DNA of 64,000 nt from Actinomadura nitritigenes. GTDB lineage: Bacteria > Actinomycetota > Actinomycetes > Streptosporangiales > Streptosporangiaceae. This document shows positions 8,195-17,261 of this stretch, in pieces; the stretch's first letter is position 1, and every line of letters starts with the position of its first letter. The stretch is taken from the NCBI RefSeq assembly GCF_017573545.1, contig NZ_JAGEOK010000014.1, positions 212,956 through 276,955 of the forward strand. Reading direction: 5' to 3'. The notes beneath the pieces are model-generated. The model ran no database searches and had not been told where the DNA came from. It saw nothing but the letters and a program-made list of their open reading frames with translations. The position numbers were made by a program, and so were the translations under genes.

Positions 8195-9319
8195 TCACCT
8201 GCTGTGCCAGTGCGCCAGGTCGAACCACCGGGTCGCGACGGTGGTGGTGCGACCGACCGCCCACACGGTACGGGTGCCCGGGCGCAGGGCCAGCGCGGTC
8301 GCGGTGACCGTGGTCCCCGCGGGCTTGGTCAGCGTCTGGCCTGACCAGGCGCCCGCCGCGGTGCGGTGGCGCATGGCGCCGCCGTACGCGGAGACCCAGA
8401 TGCCGCCGGCGCCGTCCGAAGCGACCTTGTCCAACGAGGTGCCGAGGGCGCCGAGGACGGTGGTCCACTTCGTGCCGTTCCAGTGCGCCAGCATCGACCG
8501 GCTGACGGTCTTGCCCGTCCCGTCCGACACCTCCGCCGTGCCGACCGCCCAGACGCTGTTCTCCGAGGCGGCGTACACGTCGGTCAGGGTCGACGCGACC
8601 TCGCCCCGGACGGTCCCGGCGACCTTCGGGAACGCGACGGTGGTCCACTTCGCGCCGTTCCAGTGCGCGGTGGCGGGCTGCCCCTCCCCCGCCCAGCCGA
8701 CCGCCCACGCGCTGGTGGGCGAGACGGCGGCGAGCGCGCTGGGCTTGATGCCGATCGGAGTGTCGGCCCAGGACGTGCCGTTCCAGTGCTTGGCCTGCGA
8801 GTAGCCGACCACCCACGCGCTGCGGCCGCCGGTGGTGGCGATGTCCTGCGGCTGGAAGCTCAGCGGGACCTTGAAGGTCCTCCAGGCCGTGCCGTTCCAG
8901 TGCAGCACGGCATTGGAGTCACCCGAGGTGTTGAGTTGGGCGGCCAGCCACAGGTTCGACGCCGACGTGGCCGCGGCGGCGCTGAAACGGTACGGGCTCG
9001 CGGCGGCGGGCAGTGCCACGTCGCTCCACGTGCCGCCGGTCAGCCGCTGGAGGATCGGCTTGCGCACCGAACTCGTCTGCCGGCCGCCGGCGGCCCACAT
9101 GGTGCCGTCCGGCGCCGCGGCCAGACCGTTGAGCTGGGTGCCGCCGTCGGCCTTGGGGGTGCTCTGGACGATGGGCCACGCCGTCCCCTCGGCCGCCGCG
9201 ACCGACGACGCCGCACGCTTCTCGTCCGAGCCCGCCGTAGTGGTGATCGCGGCCGTGACCGCCGCCGCGCCCACCGCGACGGCCGCTCCCGTGACCGCCA
9301 CCTTCCTGCGTGTCTTCAC
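8195..9319 (-). CDS. Secreted beta-propeller-like repeat protein
   Basis: A 374-residue protein with a signal peptide (MKTRRKVAVTG then an Ala/Val-rich core ending near residue 30). The mature part is built of about 45-residue repeats carrying the motif HWNGTxW (HWNGTAWRTF, HWNGTSWADT, HWNGAKWTTV, HWNGTKWTTV), alternating with WAVG or WVVG strands. This pattern is typical of seven-bladed propeller proteins secreted by actinomycetes. No catalytic motif is visible. It is monocistronic and divergent from the flavin oxidase. A role in binding extracellular polymers or partners is possible but unproven. Confidence 0.7.
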   Translation of the reverse strand: MKTRRKVAVTGAAVAVGAAAVTAAITTTAGSDEKRAASSVAAAEGTAWPIVQSTPKADGGTQLNGLAAAPDGTMWAAGGRQTSSVRKPILQRLTGGTWSDVALPAAASPYRFSAAAATSASNLWLAAQLNTSGDSNAVLHWNGTAWRTFKVPLSFQPQDIATTGGRSAWVVGYSQAKHWNGTSWADTPIGIKPSALAAVSPTSAWAVGWAGEGQPATAHWNGAKWTTVAFPKVAGTVRGEVASTLTDVYAASENSVWAVGTAEVSDGTGKTVSRSMLAHWNGTKWTTVLGALGTSLDKVASDGAGGIWVSAYGGAMRHRTAAGAWSGQTLTKPAGTTVTATALALRPGTRTVWAVGRTTTVATRWFDLAHWHSR

Positions 9320-9613
9320 CCTGCTCCTTCACCGCTCGAATCGATCTTGATGAAGGGCAGAAGCTAACAGGGCCGTACGCGCACCCGCGGAACAATCGAT
9401 GATCTTCCTGGCGGTGATCGCCTTTCCGGGTGGACGCCCGTCATGGCTTTCGGCCTGGTCGGCGTGTTCGGAGATCATCCCTCGGCCATGGCCCGCGAAT
9501 ACTTGTGGCATACATCACATGAGCACATTTGTCACAGGGACCGGGTCGTCGGCGTCTTGTGTTCGTCCACCGCAGCAAGCAGCAACACTATTCCGCTTTG
9601 TGGAAGGAATGTC

Positions 9614-10954
9614 GTGAACTCAGCACTTGAGAACCTTCGCCGTGACTTCGGTGGAGACATCATCGAACCGGGCGCAGCAGAGTATGAATCGGCCAGCCGC
9701 TCGGTATTGACTCTGGGCAGCCCGGCCTTTGTCCTGCGGGCCGAGAACGTCGGGGACGTTCAAGCGGGTGTCAGGTTCGCCGCCGACACGGGGCTCTCGC
9801 TGTCCGTGCGAGGCGGCGGCCATGGCTTCCCGGGCTTCGGCACCAACGACGGCGGCGTCGTGATCGACCTCGGCAGGCTCTCGGACGTGCGGATCATGGA
9901 CAAGGACCGTCACCTCGTACGGATCGGGGGCGGCGCCACCTGGGGGCAGGTCTCGGCCGCCCTGGCCCCGCACGGCCTGGCGATCTCCTCGGGCGACACC
10001 AGGAGCGTCGGCGTCGGCGGATTGACGTTGACCGGCGGCATCGGCTGGAAGGTCAGGAAGTACGGCCTGGCCTTGGACAACGTGGTCGCGGCGGAAATGG
10101 TCACCGCCGGCGGGCAGGCCGTGCGGGCGAGCGCACGGGAGAACCCGGAACTGTTCTGGGCGATCCGCGGCGGCGGCGGCAATTTCGGGATCGTGACCGC
10201 CTTCGAGTTCGCGGCACACCCGACGACGGACGTCTTCCACGGAAAGATCACCTTCCCGGCATCGGAGGTCGCCGGCGTGCTCCAGGGCTGGGCGGGCCAC
10301 CTCCGCACCGCCCCCGAAGAGCTCACCTCCCTCGTGAACTTCGCCAATCCGTTCGCCGGCGGACCGCAGGCGCCCGTCGAGATCCACGTCGCCTTCGACG
10401 GCGATGACCCGCGACTCGCCGCGAAGGCGATCGACCCGATCCGCAGGCTCGGCACGGTGACCGACGACGATGTCGCGCTGAAGCCCTACGCGGACGTCCT
10501 CGTGGACGGCGCGGCCCCGCCGCCCGGCATCCGCCTCGTCACACGCGCGGCGTTCGTCGACGCCGGATCGGTGCCCGAGGCCCTACGGATCCTCGCCGAG
10601 GCCGGTGCAGCGGAAGGGGCGCCTTTCATCGCCGTCCGCAGCGTCGGCGGCGCGGTGTCCCGAGTCCCCGACGATGCCACCGCCTACGCGCATCGCCAAG
10701 CGGAGTTGATGGTCATGACCACCACCGCGGGCCCGAAACCGGTCATCGAGGCCGCTCGTACCGCTCTGGAATCGACGTGGGAAAGACTCGCACCCCACGT
10801 CAACGGCCTCTACGCGAACTTCCTCACTTCCGCCGCCGACAAGGACGTCGCCGCGATCTATCCGACGCGCACCTATGAGCGGCTCGCGGCGGTCAAGCGC
10901 CACTACGACCCCGCGAATCTGTTCGCCCACAACCACAATGTCCGGCCTCAGTGA
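9614..10954 (+). CDS. FAD-linked oxidase, berberine-bridge-enzyme type
   Basis: A 446-residue protein. I chose the GTG at 9614 because GGAAGG lies 6 nt upstream and homologues start near this point; longer upstream frames lack a ribosome site. The N-terminal PCMH-type FAD domain shows SVRGGGHGFPGFG, whose His is the usual covalent flavin attachment site. The second anchor, a Cys before VGVGG in bicovalent members, is absent (GDTRSVGVGG), so a single covalent link is likely. The C-terminal BBE domain ends YERLAAVKRHYDPANLFAHNHNV. Such enzymes oxidise sugars, alkaloids or polyketides. It is cytoplasmic unless exported by an unseen signal; the substrate is unknown. Confidence 0.88.
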   Translation: MNSALENLRRDFGGDIIEPGAAEYESASRSVLTLGSPAFVLRAENVGDVQAGVRFAADTGLSLSVRGGGHGFPGFGTNDGGVVIDLGRLSDVRIMDKDRHLVRIGGGATWGQVSAALAPHGLAISSGDTRSVGVGGLTLTGGIGWKVRKYGLALDNVVAAEMVTAGGQAVRASARENPELFWAIRGGGGNFGIVTAFEFAAHPTTDVFHGKITFPASEVAGVLQGWAGHLRTAPEELTSLVNFANPFAGGPQAPVEIHVAFDGDDPRLAAKAIDPIRRLGTVTDDDVALKPYADVLVDGAAPPPGIRLVTRAAFVDAGSVPEALRILAEAGAAEGAPFIAVRSVGGAVSRVPDDATAYAHRQAELMVMTTTAGPKPVIEAARTALESTWERLAPHVNGLYANFLTSAADKDVAAIYPTRTYERLAAVKRHYDPANLFAHNHNVRPQ

Positions 10955-11127
10955 AGTGATCTCAGCCGATCAGCGGAAGACGGCCCTGTTCGAAATGGGC
11001 AAGGGATCGCGAGATCTACTCGCGGACCGGCTGGCCTGACCAGGCCATTTCTGTTTCCTCGCCTTGTCGCGGGCGCGCGTCGCGAAACATGCTCGGCTGA
11101 CGTTCCAACGGCGACGGTGAGGTCTGT

Positions 11128-11569
11128 GTGGACCGGATTCGGCGTGATGTCGCCCTGTCGAACGTCCGCACCCGGCTGGCGGCCGTCGAGCGGTCCGGGG
11201 ACGCCGCGCCGCTGTTCGACGACGAGGCCGTCCGCGACGCGGCCGAGCTGGTGGAGTACACGCGCGAGCATCCCGCCGACGCGCCGCCCGGGCTGGCGGC
11301 GGTGTACGCGGCCGACCGGGCGGCGGTCCCGCAGCCGCTCTGGTGCACGCTGCGGGAGGTCGGGGACGTTCGAGGAGGCCGTGCTCGCCTCCCGGGAGGC
11401 GGCCGGCCTCACCGACCCCGCCCGCCGGATGGCGCTACACCACACGGTCCTGCTCGTGAGCCTGCTCACCGACCGACACACGGTCCACGGCGCGCGCGGC
11501 GACCTGGACGAGGCCCTGCGGATCGGGCGGGCCGAGGGCCCAGGTCCAGCATCATCACGCGCTTTCTGA
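11128..11569 (+). pseudogene. Frameshifted remnant of a TPR-like protein
   Basis: A GTG-initiated frame gives MDRIRRDVALSNVRTRLAAV... to about TLREVGDV near 11370. It then becomes Pro/Arg-rich nonsense, while another frame continues with TFEEAVLASREAAGLTDP and GDLDEALRIGRAEG. The latter segments look like tetratricopeptide helices of the long actinobacterial TPR/CHAT proteins. A single frameshift and loss of the C-terminal bulk explain both halves. Only about 145 codons remain, so it is probably dead. The family assignment rests on the EEAV.ASREAA pattern and is tentative. Confidence 0.5.
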
Positions 11570-11610
11570 ACCCCTGAGCCGCCCTCGGCGAAGGTGCTTC
11601 CCGTGGGCGC

Positions 11611-13215
11611 TCAGCGCACGTCCACGTAGTCGGTGGGCTTGTTGGAGGCGAGGTAGGTGGAGCTGCCCTTGTAGGCGGCCATCCAGGTGCCGTCCTTGGA
11701 CGCCTTGAACGTCTTGCCGAACCACCCGCTGCTCGCGGTCTTCACCACGGCCATCTGCGTCCAGGTACTGGAGCCCTTCGCCTGGAAGTACAGGTAAACG
11801 GACGCGCCCGGCCCCGGCAGCTTCTTGTCCATGTACCGGAACAGCTGCCCCTTGACCGTGAGGGTCTTCCCCTTCGCCACCGGCTCCGGAGAAGCGTTGA
11901 AACCGGCGATGGACGTCCCGTACCGCACGTCGACATCGACCGGCTTGCCGGTGAGCGCCATGTAGGCGGAGTCGCCCGCGTACCGGACCCGCCAGTACCC
12001 GTCCCGCTTGGCCGCCCCGGTGGTCAGGCGGAAGAGTCCGTTGGACGCCGTCTTGCCGCTTCCCGCCGCAGCCCACCCGGTCTTTCCGTTCGCGGAGAAT
12101 TCCGCGACGAGCGGTGCGCTCCCGATCGCCAGCGCGCCTGGAAGGGCTCCCAGCCTGCCGCTGATGGAGAGCGGCTGACCGTAACGACCGGGGTTCGGCG
12201 TCAGTTTCATGTCGGTGATGACGGTGGGGCGCCGGACGTCCAGCATGCCCGCCGCGGTCCGGGCGTCCTCGAGGAACGGGTCGCTGCTCGCGACGACCGT
12301 GAGCGGCCCCGGTCTGTCGGCCGCGAAGTGGGAGGTGAACGTGCCGTCGGCCGCCGTCGGCCCCAGCGGGATGTTCTCCGCGGTGGCCCCCGCACCGATG
12401 ACCGCCGTGAGCTGCACACCCGGTGCGGGCACCAGACCCGCCGCGCCATGCCGCAGCAGCCTCCCCTGGACCGCCACGTCGGTACCGGTCGCCACCGGTT
12501 GCGCCGTCGTCATCCGCGCCGACAGCTCCGTCGCCTGCTTCGCGACGGTGACCCCGGTCACCTGGCCGGCCGCGCAGTTCGGCCCGTCCGCCCCGTAGGA
12601 AGCGGTCACCGGGAATCTGCCTCGCGAAGTGAACGTGAAGGATCCGTCCGGGCCGGCCTGCGTGCCGAGAGCACCACCATCGCCGATGATCTCGGCGTCG
12701 GGCACCGGTTCGGGCGCGGCCTCACGCGACTTCTGCACCATGAGGCGACCGTGGACGGTGACGTCCGAGTGGTCCGCGTCGATGACCGACGGTTCGGCGA
12801 CGAGGTCGGTGATGCTCGTCTCGTAGCAGTCGTTGAACTTGGCCCACGTGCTCGCGGTCGCCCCGTCCGCCGTCGTGACCAGTGCGTTCACGTAGTTGGC
12901 GCGGGGATGCCGCGCGATGTCGGTGTGGTACGCGGCCTGCCACGTGCCGTCCTGGTCCGTCCCGGCGACCCGCGTGAAACGGACGGTGTCGTACGCCGCG
13001 CCCGAGGTGCTCGGATAGTGCAGGCTCGCCGTGACGTCGGTGACGCCGCCGGCCGACTTCGCCGTGAGGGTGAGCACGACCACTCGGTCAGGGGCGAGGC
13101 GATCGAGGGTCGCGGTCAGCTTGACGTCCGTCGCGTCCGCACGGGCGGCGGCCGGGACGAACGCCGCCGATGTCACCAGCACGGCGGCGACCAGGAAGGA
13201 CGACTTACGGCGCAT
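11611..13215 (-). CDS. Secreted protein with Ig-like/beta-sandwich repeats
   Basis: A 534-residue protein with a clear signal peptide (MRRKSSFLVAAVLVTSAAFVPAAARA). The mature chain is a series of beta-rich units of roughly 100 residues. Each has a strand like TSIAGFNASPEPVAKGKTLTVKG, a GxxxxAxVYLYFQ segment, and an ending YWRVRYAGDSAYMA or TWMAAYKGSSTYLA followed by VDVR. These resemble bacterial Ig-like or carboxypeptidase-regulatory-like folds. No catalytic motif or cell-wall anchor is visible. It may be an extracellular structural or adhesive protein. It lies alone between a TPR remnant and a terminator module. Confidence 0.65.
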   Translation of the reverse strand: MRRKSSFLVAAVLVTSAAFVPAAARADATDVKLTATLDRLAPDRVVVLTLTAKSAGGVTDVTASLHYPSTSGAAYDTVRFTRVAGTDQDGTWQAAYHTDIARHPRANYVNALVTTADGATASTWAKFNDCYETSITDLVAEPSVIDADHSDVTVHGRLMVQKSREAAPEPVPDAEIIGDGGALGTQAGPDGSFTFTSRGRFPVTASYGADGPNCAAGQVTGVTVAKQATELSARMTTAQPVATGTDVAVQGRLLRHGAAGLVPAPGVQLTAVIGAGATAENIPLGPTAADGTFTSHFAADRPGPLTVVASSDPFLEDARTAAGMLDVRRPTVITDMKLTPNPGRYGQPLSISGRLGALPGALAIGSAPLVAEFSANGKTGWAAAGSGKTASNGLFRLTTGAAKRDGYWRVRYAGDSAYMALTGKPVDVDVRYGTSIAGFNASPEPVAKGKTLTVKGQLFRYMDKKLPGPGASVYLYFQAKGSSTWTQMAVVKTASSGWFGKTFKASKDGTWMAAYKGSSTYLASNKPTDYVDVR

Positions 13216-13307
13216 GGAAGGTACCTCTCCCCTGAACGATCAAGAAATGATCGGCGAGAGGGGGACGCCCGAGATCCTCTACCGGTTGCCCGGTTCGAGA
13301 GGTCCCG

Positions 13308-13462
13308 GCGCACCACCACAGAACTGGCCCAAGGGCAGTGGTGCTCTCCTGCGCGCCTGCCCCTTCGGTCCTAGCAGTCACCCGTAACGACGAAGACCCC
13401 GGAGCCTGCCGCTCCGGGGTCTGAATCGTCACTGTGGAGCTAGGACCTTCGTCTGCGCCCTT
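13308..13462. repeat. tRNA-flank/terminator module, copy 1 (diverged)
   Basis: This stretch shares its order of elements with copies near 23.1-23.26 kb and 34.36-34.50 kb. The elements are a segment ending in CCCCTTCGGTCC, then AGCAGTCAC, then CGTAACGACGAAG, a hairpin, TCGTCAC, and a TTCGTCTGC tract. Copy 1 differs after the hairpin (GTGGAGCTAGGAC where the others have GTGGGGGTGGGAC). GTGGAGCTAG resembles the reverse complement of a tRNA-Ala 3' end, so it may derive from another tRNA locus. That last point is speculative. Confidence 0.6.
13395..13421. terminator. Conserved hairpin of repeat module copy 1
   Basis: Perfect 11-bp stem GACCCCGGAGC / GCTCCGGGGTC around CTGCC. It lies downstream of the minus-strand CU044_5270-type gene. 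On the minus strand the stem is followed by TTCGTCGTT, mildly U-rich, so it should terminate that operon. Confidence 0.75.
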
Positions 13463-13514
13463 AAGAGAGGCACTGCCTCTCCGCCGAACGTCTTCCCTGG
13501 ACCGGCGCCGCCGG

Positions 13515-14537
13515 TCAACCGCGTTGGCCGGCGTCGTCGACGACCGCGGAGGCGAGGACCGCGTTCTGGGAATCGCCCATGTAGCGGAAGGTGCGCCGGT
13601 CGAGGACGATCGTCTGGATGTTCGGCTTGCCGTTCCTTCGCTGCGGGGAGTCGAAGGCCACGCCGATGCCGTGGCGTCCGGCGTAGTCCGTCGCGTCCCG
13701 CTTGATGCTCACCCTGGGGATCTTCCCCAGCGCCCGGTACAGGGCGGCGTTCAGCTTGGGCGGGATGAGGTGGTCGTCCCGAAGGATCCCCGCGATCACC
13801 CCGAAGGTGGTGACGTCCTGGCCCTTGTCGCCGTTGTCCCGCCGGATGCGGGCGAGCAGGGCGGCCGGGTCCGTGGGCAGCCCGGCGACGTAGTCGTACA
13901 GCTTGTTCGGGGTTCTGCTGACGATTCCCGGGCCGCCGATGTAACCGCCGTTGAACCGCGGATCCGTGCCGTCGTGGCGGGGCCGCGCCCCCGGTCCGAG
14001 GATGCCCTTCACGTACAGCTTCCCGTTCTGGACGGACCGGGCCATGCGCTTGCCGTCGAACCGCCACCACTCCTCGACCTTCACCTTGCCGTGGTGCATC
14101 GCTTCCGGGCCGACCACGTTCCCGTCGGTCAGGGCGAAAGCGCTCACCGTCTGGGCGTAGACCCATTGCGAGGGCCGGGGCCGCGGCGGGGCCGTCTGCT
14201 GCTCAACGGTCTGCGCGGCCAACTCCAGCGTCTGCGCCGCCGTGGCCACGGCCGGTCGCTTCGTGCTGCTCCCCGGCCCTCCACCGGTCTGTGTCACGAC
14301 GATCGCCCCTGCGGCGCCCGCGGCGACCAACCCTGTGGCCGCCACCCGCCACATGAGCCGCCTCCGGAGCGAGCGGCGGCGAACCCTCGTGGCGTCCGTT
14401 GTGCTCGTTGCCCCTGCCGTGTCCTCGGTGCCGAACTCGGCGTGCAGCCGCGCCCAGGCGCGGGCCTTCACCTCGGGGTCGTCCGGGACATCCCCCGGCC
14501 GCGTCGCCCGGACGAGCGCGATCTCCTCGTCGATCAC
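13515..14537 (-). CDS. CU044_5270-type membrane protein, sigma-factor partner
   Basis: A 340-residue protein beginning MIDEEIALVRATRPGDVPDD. After a cytoplasmic N-terminus of about 60 residues, the membrane segment is MWRVAATGLVAAGAAGAIVV. The outside part contains QWVYAQTVSAFAL and EEWWRFDGKRMARSV, characteristic of the CU044_5270 family, plus VAFDSPQRRNGK. Its ATG overlaps the stop of the ECF sigma factor gene (ATGA), so the two are made together. In actinobacteria this family is regularly encoded next to such sigma factors. An anti-sigma or signal-transducing function is likely but not demonstrated. No zinc anti-sigma motif is seen. Confidence 0.75.
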   Translation of the reverse strand: MIDEEIALVRATRPGDVPDDPEVKARAWARLHAEFGTEDTAGATSTTDATRVRRRSLRRRLMWRVAATGLVAAGAAGAIVVTQTGGGPGSSTKRPAVATAAQTLELAAQTVEQQTAPPRPRPSQWVYAQTVSAFALTDGNVVGPEAMHHGKVKVEEWWRFDGKRMARSVQNGKLYVKGILGPGARPRHDGTDPRFNGGYIGGPGIVSRTPNKLYDYVAGLPTDPAALLARIRRDNGDKGQDVTTFGVIAGILRDDHLIPPKLNAALYRALGKIPRVSIKRDATDYAGRHGIGVAFDSPQRRNGKPNIQTIVLDRRTFRYMGDSQNAVLASAVVDDAGQRG

Positions 14538-15139
14538 CGGTTCTCCTCCTCAAGACGTGTGGGGTCGACTTCTCCGAACTCGCGGCGGATCTTCCTGCGG
14601 ATCCGGTGCAGGCGGGACCTGACCGTGCCCAGGGGCACCCCCAGCGCCTCGCCTGCCTCGGCGTACGTCAGGTCGGCCCAGGCGATGAGCAGCAGCAGGT
14701 CGCGCTCGTCCACCGGCAGCCCCGCCAGGATGGACGCGATCCGGGGACCGAGCCGCTCGGCCGTCACCCGGGCGTCGCTGGCGTCGGCGAAGGACGGGCT
14801 CGCCCCGTCGGCGCCGGTGCGCGCCAGGAGCTCGTGGCGGCGGCGCTCGGTGCGGCGGTGCTGGCCGATGAGGTTCGTCGCGATGCCGTACAGCCAGGGC
14901 CGCGCGTCCTGGCGGGCGAGGTCGTAGCGCCCGCGGTTGCGGAACGCGACGGTGAAGGTCTCGGCGCCGACGTCCTCGGCCGCCTCGGGCCCGAGCCGCC
15001 GCGCGATGTAGCGGTAGATCTCGGCCCAGTGCCGGTCGAAGATCTCGGCGAACCGCTCGGGCGAGGCGAGTGACGCCCCGATGCTGCGGCTGTCACTCAC
15101 CTCCCCGGTGTCCGCGTCGGGGGAAGTCTCGATCATCAC
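14534..15139 (-). CDS. ECF sigma factor (RpoE-like)
   Basis: About 200 residues with region 2 (FAEIFDRHWAEIYRYIARRL, AAEDVGAETFTVAFR, WLYGIATNLIGQHRR) and region 4 (LPVDERDLLLLIAWADL, YAEAGEALGVPLGTVRSRL). I prefer the GTG at 15139, 9 nt after an AAGGAG ribosome site; the adjacent ATG at 15136 is an equal alternative. It is coupled to the CU044_5270 membrane protein and divergent from the NmrA-like gene. It presumably directs a small regulon in response to an envelope or metabolic signal. Confidence 0.87.
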   Translation of the reverse strand: MMIETSPDADTGEVSDSRSIGASLASPERFAEIFDRHWAEIYRYIARRLGPEAAEDVGAETFTVAFRNRGRYDLARQDARPWLYGIATNLIGQHRRTERRRHELLARTGADGASPSFADASDARVTAERLGPRIASILAGLPVDERDLLLLIAWADLTYAEAGEALGVPLGTVRSRLHRIRRKIRREFGEVDPTRLEEENR

Positions 15140-15288
15140 CAACCCGTTCTCCTTCGTCACACCGGGTGCGGGTTCCACCTGGTACTTGGTGCGACGAGGC
15201 GGTGTTGTTCCCGCCATTTTCCCGACCACGGGGGCTCGGGGGCCGCCCTGCCGCCGTCCCGGACCGCATCGTCGCGGCTCACGCCGTA

Positions 15289-15305
15289 AGTACGAAAGTT
15301 GTACT
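15289..15305. promoter_or_regulatory. AGTAC-N7-GTACT inverted repeat
   Basis: Sequence AGTACGAAAGTTGTACT between the divergent sigma factor and NmrA-like genes, in an otherwise GC-rich region. The dyad resembles operators of redox-sensing HxlR regulators such as YodB (TACT...AGTA). Two HxlR genes occur about 5-7 kb away. The pairing is inference. Confidence 0.4.
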
Positions 15306-15360
15306 AAGAGGTTTCGATTGGTAACCTGCCCCTCGTCCTCGAGCAGGAAAGCAGGAGCGA

Positions 15361-16257
15361 ATGATCCTCATCACAGGCGCGAACGGCCGGCCCGGATCGG
15401 CGACCGTGCGCGAGTTCGCGCGGAACAAAGAGCCGGTCCGCGCGCTCGTACGGGACCCGGCGAAGGCCGGAGATCTGCGGGAGCTGCCGGGCGTCGAGGT
15501 CGTCCAGGGCGACATGCTCTGGCCGGAGACGCTGCAGGACGCGCTGGCCGGGGTGGACCGGGCACTGATGATCTCCGGTGCCGGCCCGCTGATGCTGGAG
15601 ACCCAGTGCACGTTCATCGACGCCGCGATCAGGGCGGGCGTCGGCCACATCGTGAAGCTGTCCGGCAAGGACTCCATCGACGGATTCGACAATGAGAAGT
15701 TCCGGTCCAGCCGGAGTCACGAGCAGATCCAGCGGTACCTGCTCGCCTCGGACGTGAAGTGGACGATTCTCCAGCCGAGCCAGTTCATGCACGTGTACTT
15801 CGAGGAGGTGCCCGACATCGTCGCGTCCGGCGAGCTGCGCCTCCCGCTCGGCGACACCACGCTCGCCCCGATCGACATCGACGACATCGCCAAGGTCGCC
15901 TACAAGGTGCTCACCACGTCCGGGCACGAAGGCAGGGTCTACCCGATGACCGGCCCAGAGGCCTTCACGATGGCCGAGGCCGCCGGATACATCTCCGACG
16001 CCATCGGCAAGCCGGTCAGGTACGTCGACGTGTCCTCCGAGGAGAAGTCGCGCGCCTGGCTGGAGGCGGGATATCCGCCGCCCCGCGCGACCGCGTTCGC
16101 GCAGCTCTTCGAGGAGCGCCGCAGGCTGGGGCGCTCATCCGTCGACCTCAGCACCCATCTGCGCCTCGGCATCGAGCCGACCACTTTCGCCCAGTTCGCC
16201 CGCCGCTACGCCGACATCTTCCAAGGCGGAGCCCAGTACACCGTCACTCCGGCCTGA
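15361..16257 (+). CDS. NmrA-like NAD(P)-binding oxidoreductase
   Basis: A 298-residue atypical SDR of the NmrA/quinone-reductase-2 type. The N-terminal ITGANGRPGSATV is the cofactor-binding loop. PVRALVRDPAKA, VVQGDM and HIVKLSGKDS are the usual following strands. The normal SDR Tyr-Lys pair is replaced, as common in this family, and an ILQPSQFM segment follows. It starts at ATG after a GCAGGAG site. Related proteins sense or reduce quinones or NAD(P)H state. It heads a codirectional group with an alpha/beta hydrolase and an SDR. Confidence 0.85.
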   Translation: MILITGANGRPGSATVREFARNKEPVRALVRDPAKAGDLRELPGVEVVQGDMLWPETLQDALAGVDRALMISGAGPLMLETQCTFIDAAIRAGVGHIVKLSGKDSIDGFDNEKFRSSRSHEQIQRYLLASDVKWTILQPSQFMHVYFEEVPDIVASGELRLPLGDTTLAPIDIDDIAKVAYKVLTTSGHEGRVYPMTGPEAFTMAEAAGYISDAIGKPVRYVDVSSEEKSRAWLEAGYPPPRATAFAQLFEERRRLGRSSVDLSTHLRLGIEPTTFAQFARRYADIFQGGAQYTVTPA

Positions 16258-16276
16258 TCGCGGATTGGTGACCGCA

Positions 16277-17161
16277 ATGAATCCGGAAACAGAACCGGGG
16301 CATTCCGTGAACCCGGAAGCGAAGATATTCGTGCTTGTTCACGGTGGCGCGCACGGCGCCTGGGCGTACGAGCGATTGGCGGCGCACCTCCTCCAGGAGG
16401 GCCACCATGTGGTGGCGCAGGATTTGCCGGGGCACGGACTGAAAGCGAGATTCCCCCGCTCGTACACCACGCGGCCCCTGAACCCGCAGGAGTTCGCGAC
16501 CGAGCCTTCTCCCATTGCGCACCTGACGTTGCGCGACTACTGCGACCACGTCACCGCCACCGTCCGGCGGCTCGGCGAGGTCATGCCCGACCGTCAGATC
16601 GTCCTGGTCGGGCACAGCATGGCCGGGCTCGTGCTCAACCGGGTGGGCGAGACCCTTCCCGACCTCATCGGCCGACTGGTCTACGTCTCCGCCTGGATGA
16701 TCGCCGATGGCACGTCGTTCAGCGACTACATGGCCGCGCCCGAACTCTCCACCGGATTGATCCCGTCCGTCCTTCTCGCCGACCCGTCCGTCGTCGGCGC
16801 GCTGCGCATGGACTTCCGGTCGGCCGATCCGGCCTACCGCGCGAGTGTCAAGGCGGCCTTCGCCGCCGATGCGGACGACGGCGACTGGGACGCCGTCACC
16901 CATCTTCTGACGCCCGACACCCCTGCCGGCCCGCTGGCCGAGCCGGTGACCATCACGCCGGCCCGATGGGGCCGGATTCCCCGGACGTACATCAGTTGCA
17001 CCGACGACCGGGCCCTTCCGCTCGCGGCCCAAAGGCGCTTCATCGGCGAAGCCGACGAGCACACCCCCGAAAACCCCACCGACGTACGAGAACTGCCCAC
17101 CGGGCACTCGCCTTTCGTGTCCCAGCCGGCGCGACTCGCCGAGATTCTGCTGAAGCTCTGA
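16277..17161 (+). CDS. Alpha/beta hydrolase (esterase EstC/salicylate-esterase type)
   Basis: About 294 residues. FVLVHGGAHGAWAYE contains the HGG oxyanion-hole motif. VLVGHSMAGLVL is the nucleophile elbow with Ser. TGHSPFVSQP holds the catalytic His and an Asp lies between them. This layout (HGGxHGxW, GHSMAG, GHSPF) is typical of the plant SABP2/hydroxynitrile-lyase-like group and actinobacterial EstC. TTG and GTG alternatives lie 12 and 9 nt upstream of the ATG at 16277; none has a strong ribosome site. It follows the NmrA-like gene by 19 bp and is probably cotranscribed. Substrate unknown. Confidence 0.85.
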   Translation: MNPETEPGHSVNPEAKIFVLVHGGAHGAWAYERLAAHLLQEGHHVVAQDLPGHGLKARFPRSYTTRPLNPQEFATEPSPIAHLTLRDYCDHVTATVRRLGEVMPDRQIVLVGHSMAGLVLNRVGETLPDLIGRLVYVSAWMIADGTSFSDYMAAPELSTGLIPSVLLADPSVVGALRMDFRSADPAYRASVKAAFAADADDGDWDAVTHLLTPDTPAGPLAEPVTITPARWGRIPRTYISCTDDRALPLAAQRRFIGEADEHTPENPTDVRELPTGHSPFVSQPARLAEILLKL

Positions 17162-17261
17162 CCGGTAACGGGCCCGTGCCCGCGAAGACGCGCCGGCCTG
17201 CGACCGACCGGGCGACCGGCGACGCATGGCCGTCGCCGACGGATATTTCCAAGGAGGAGCA

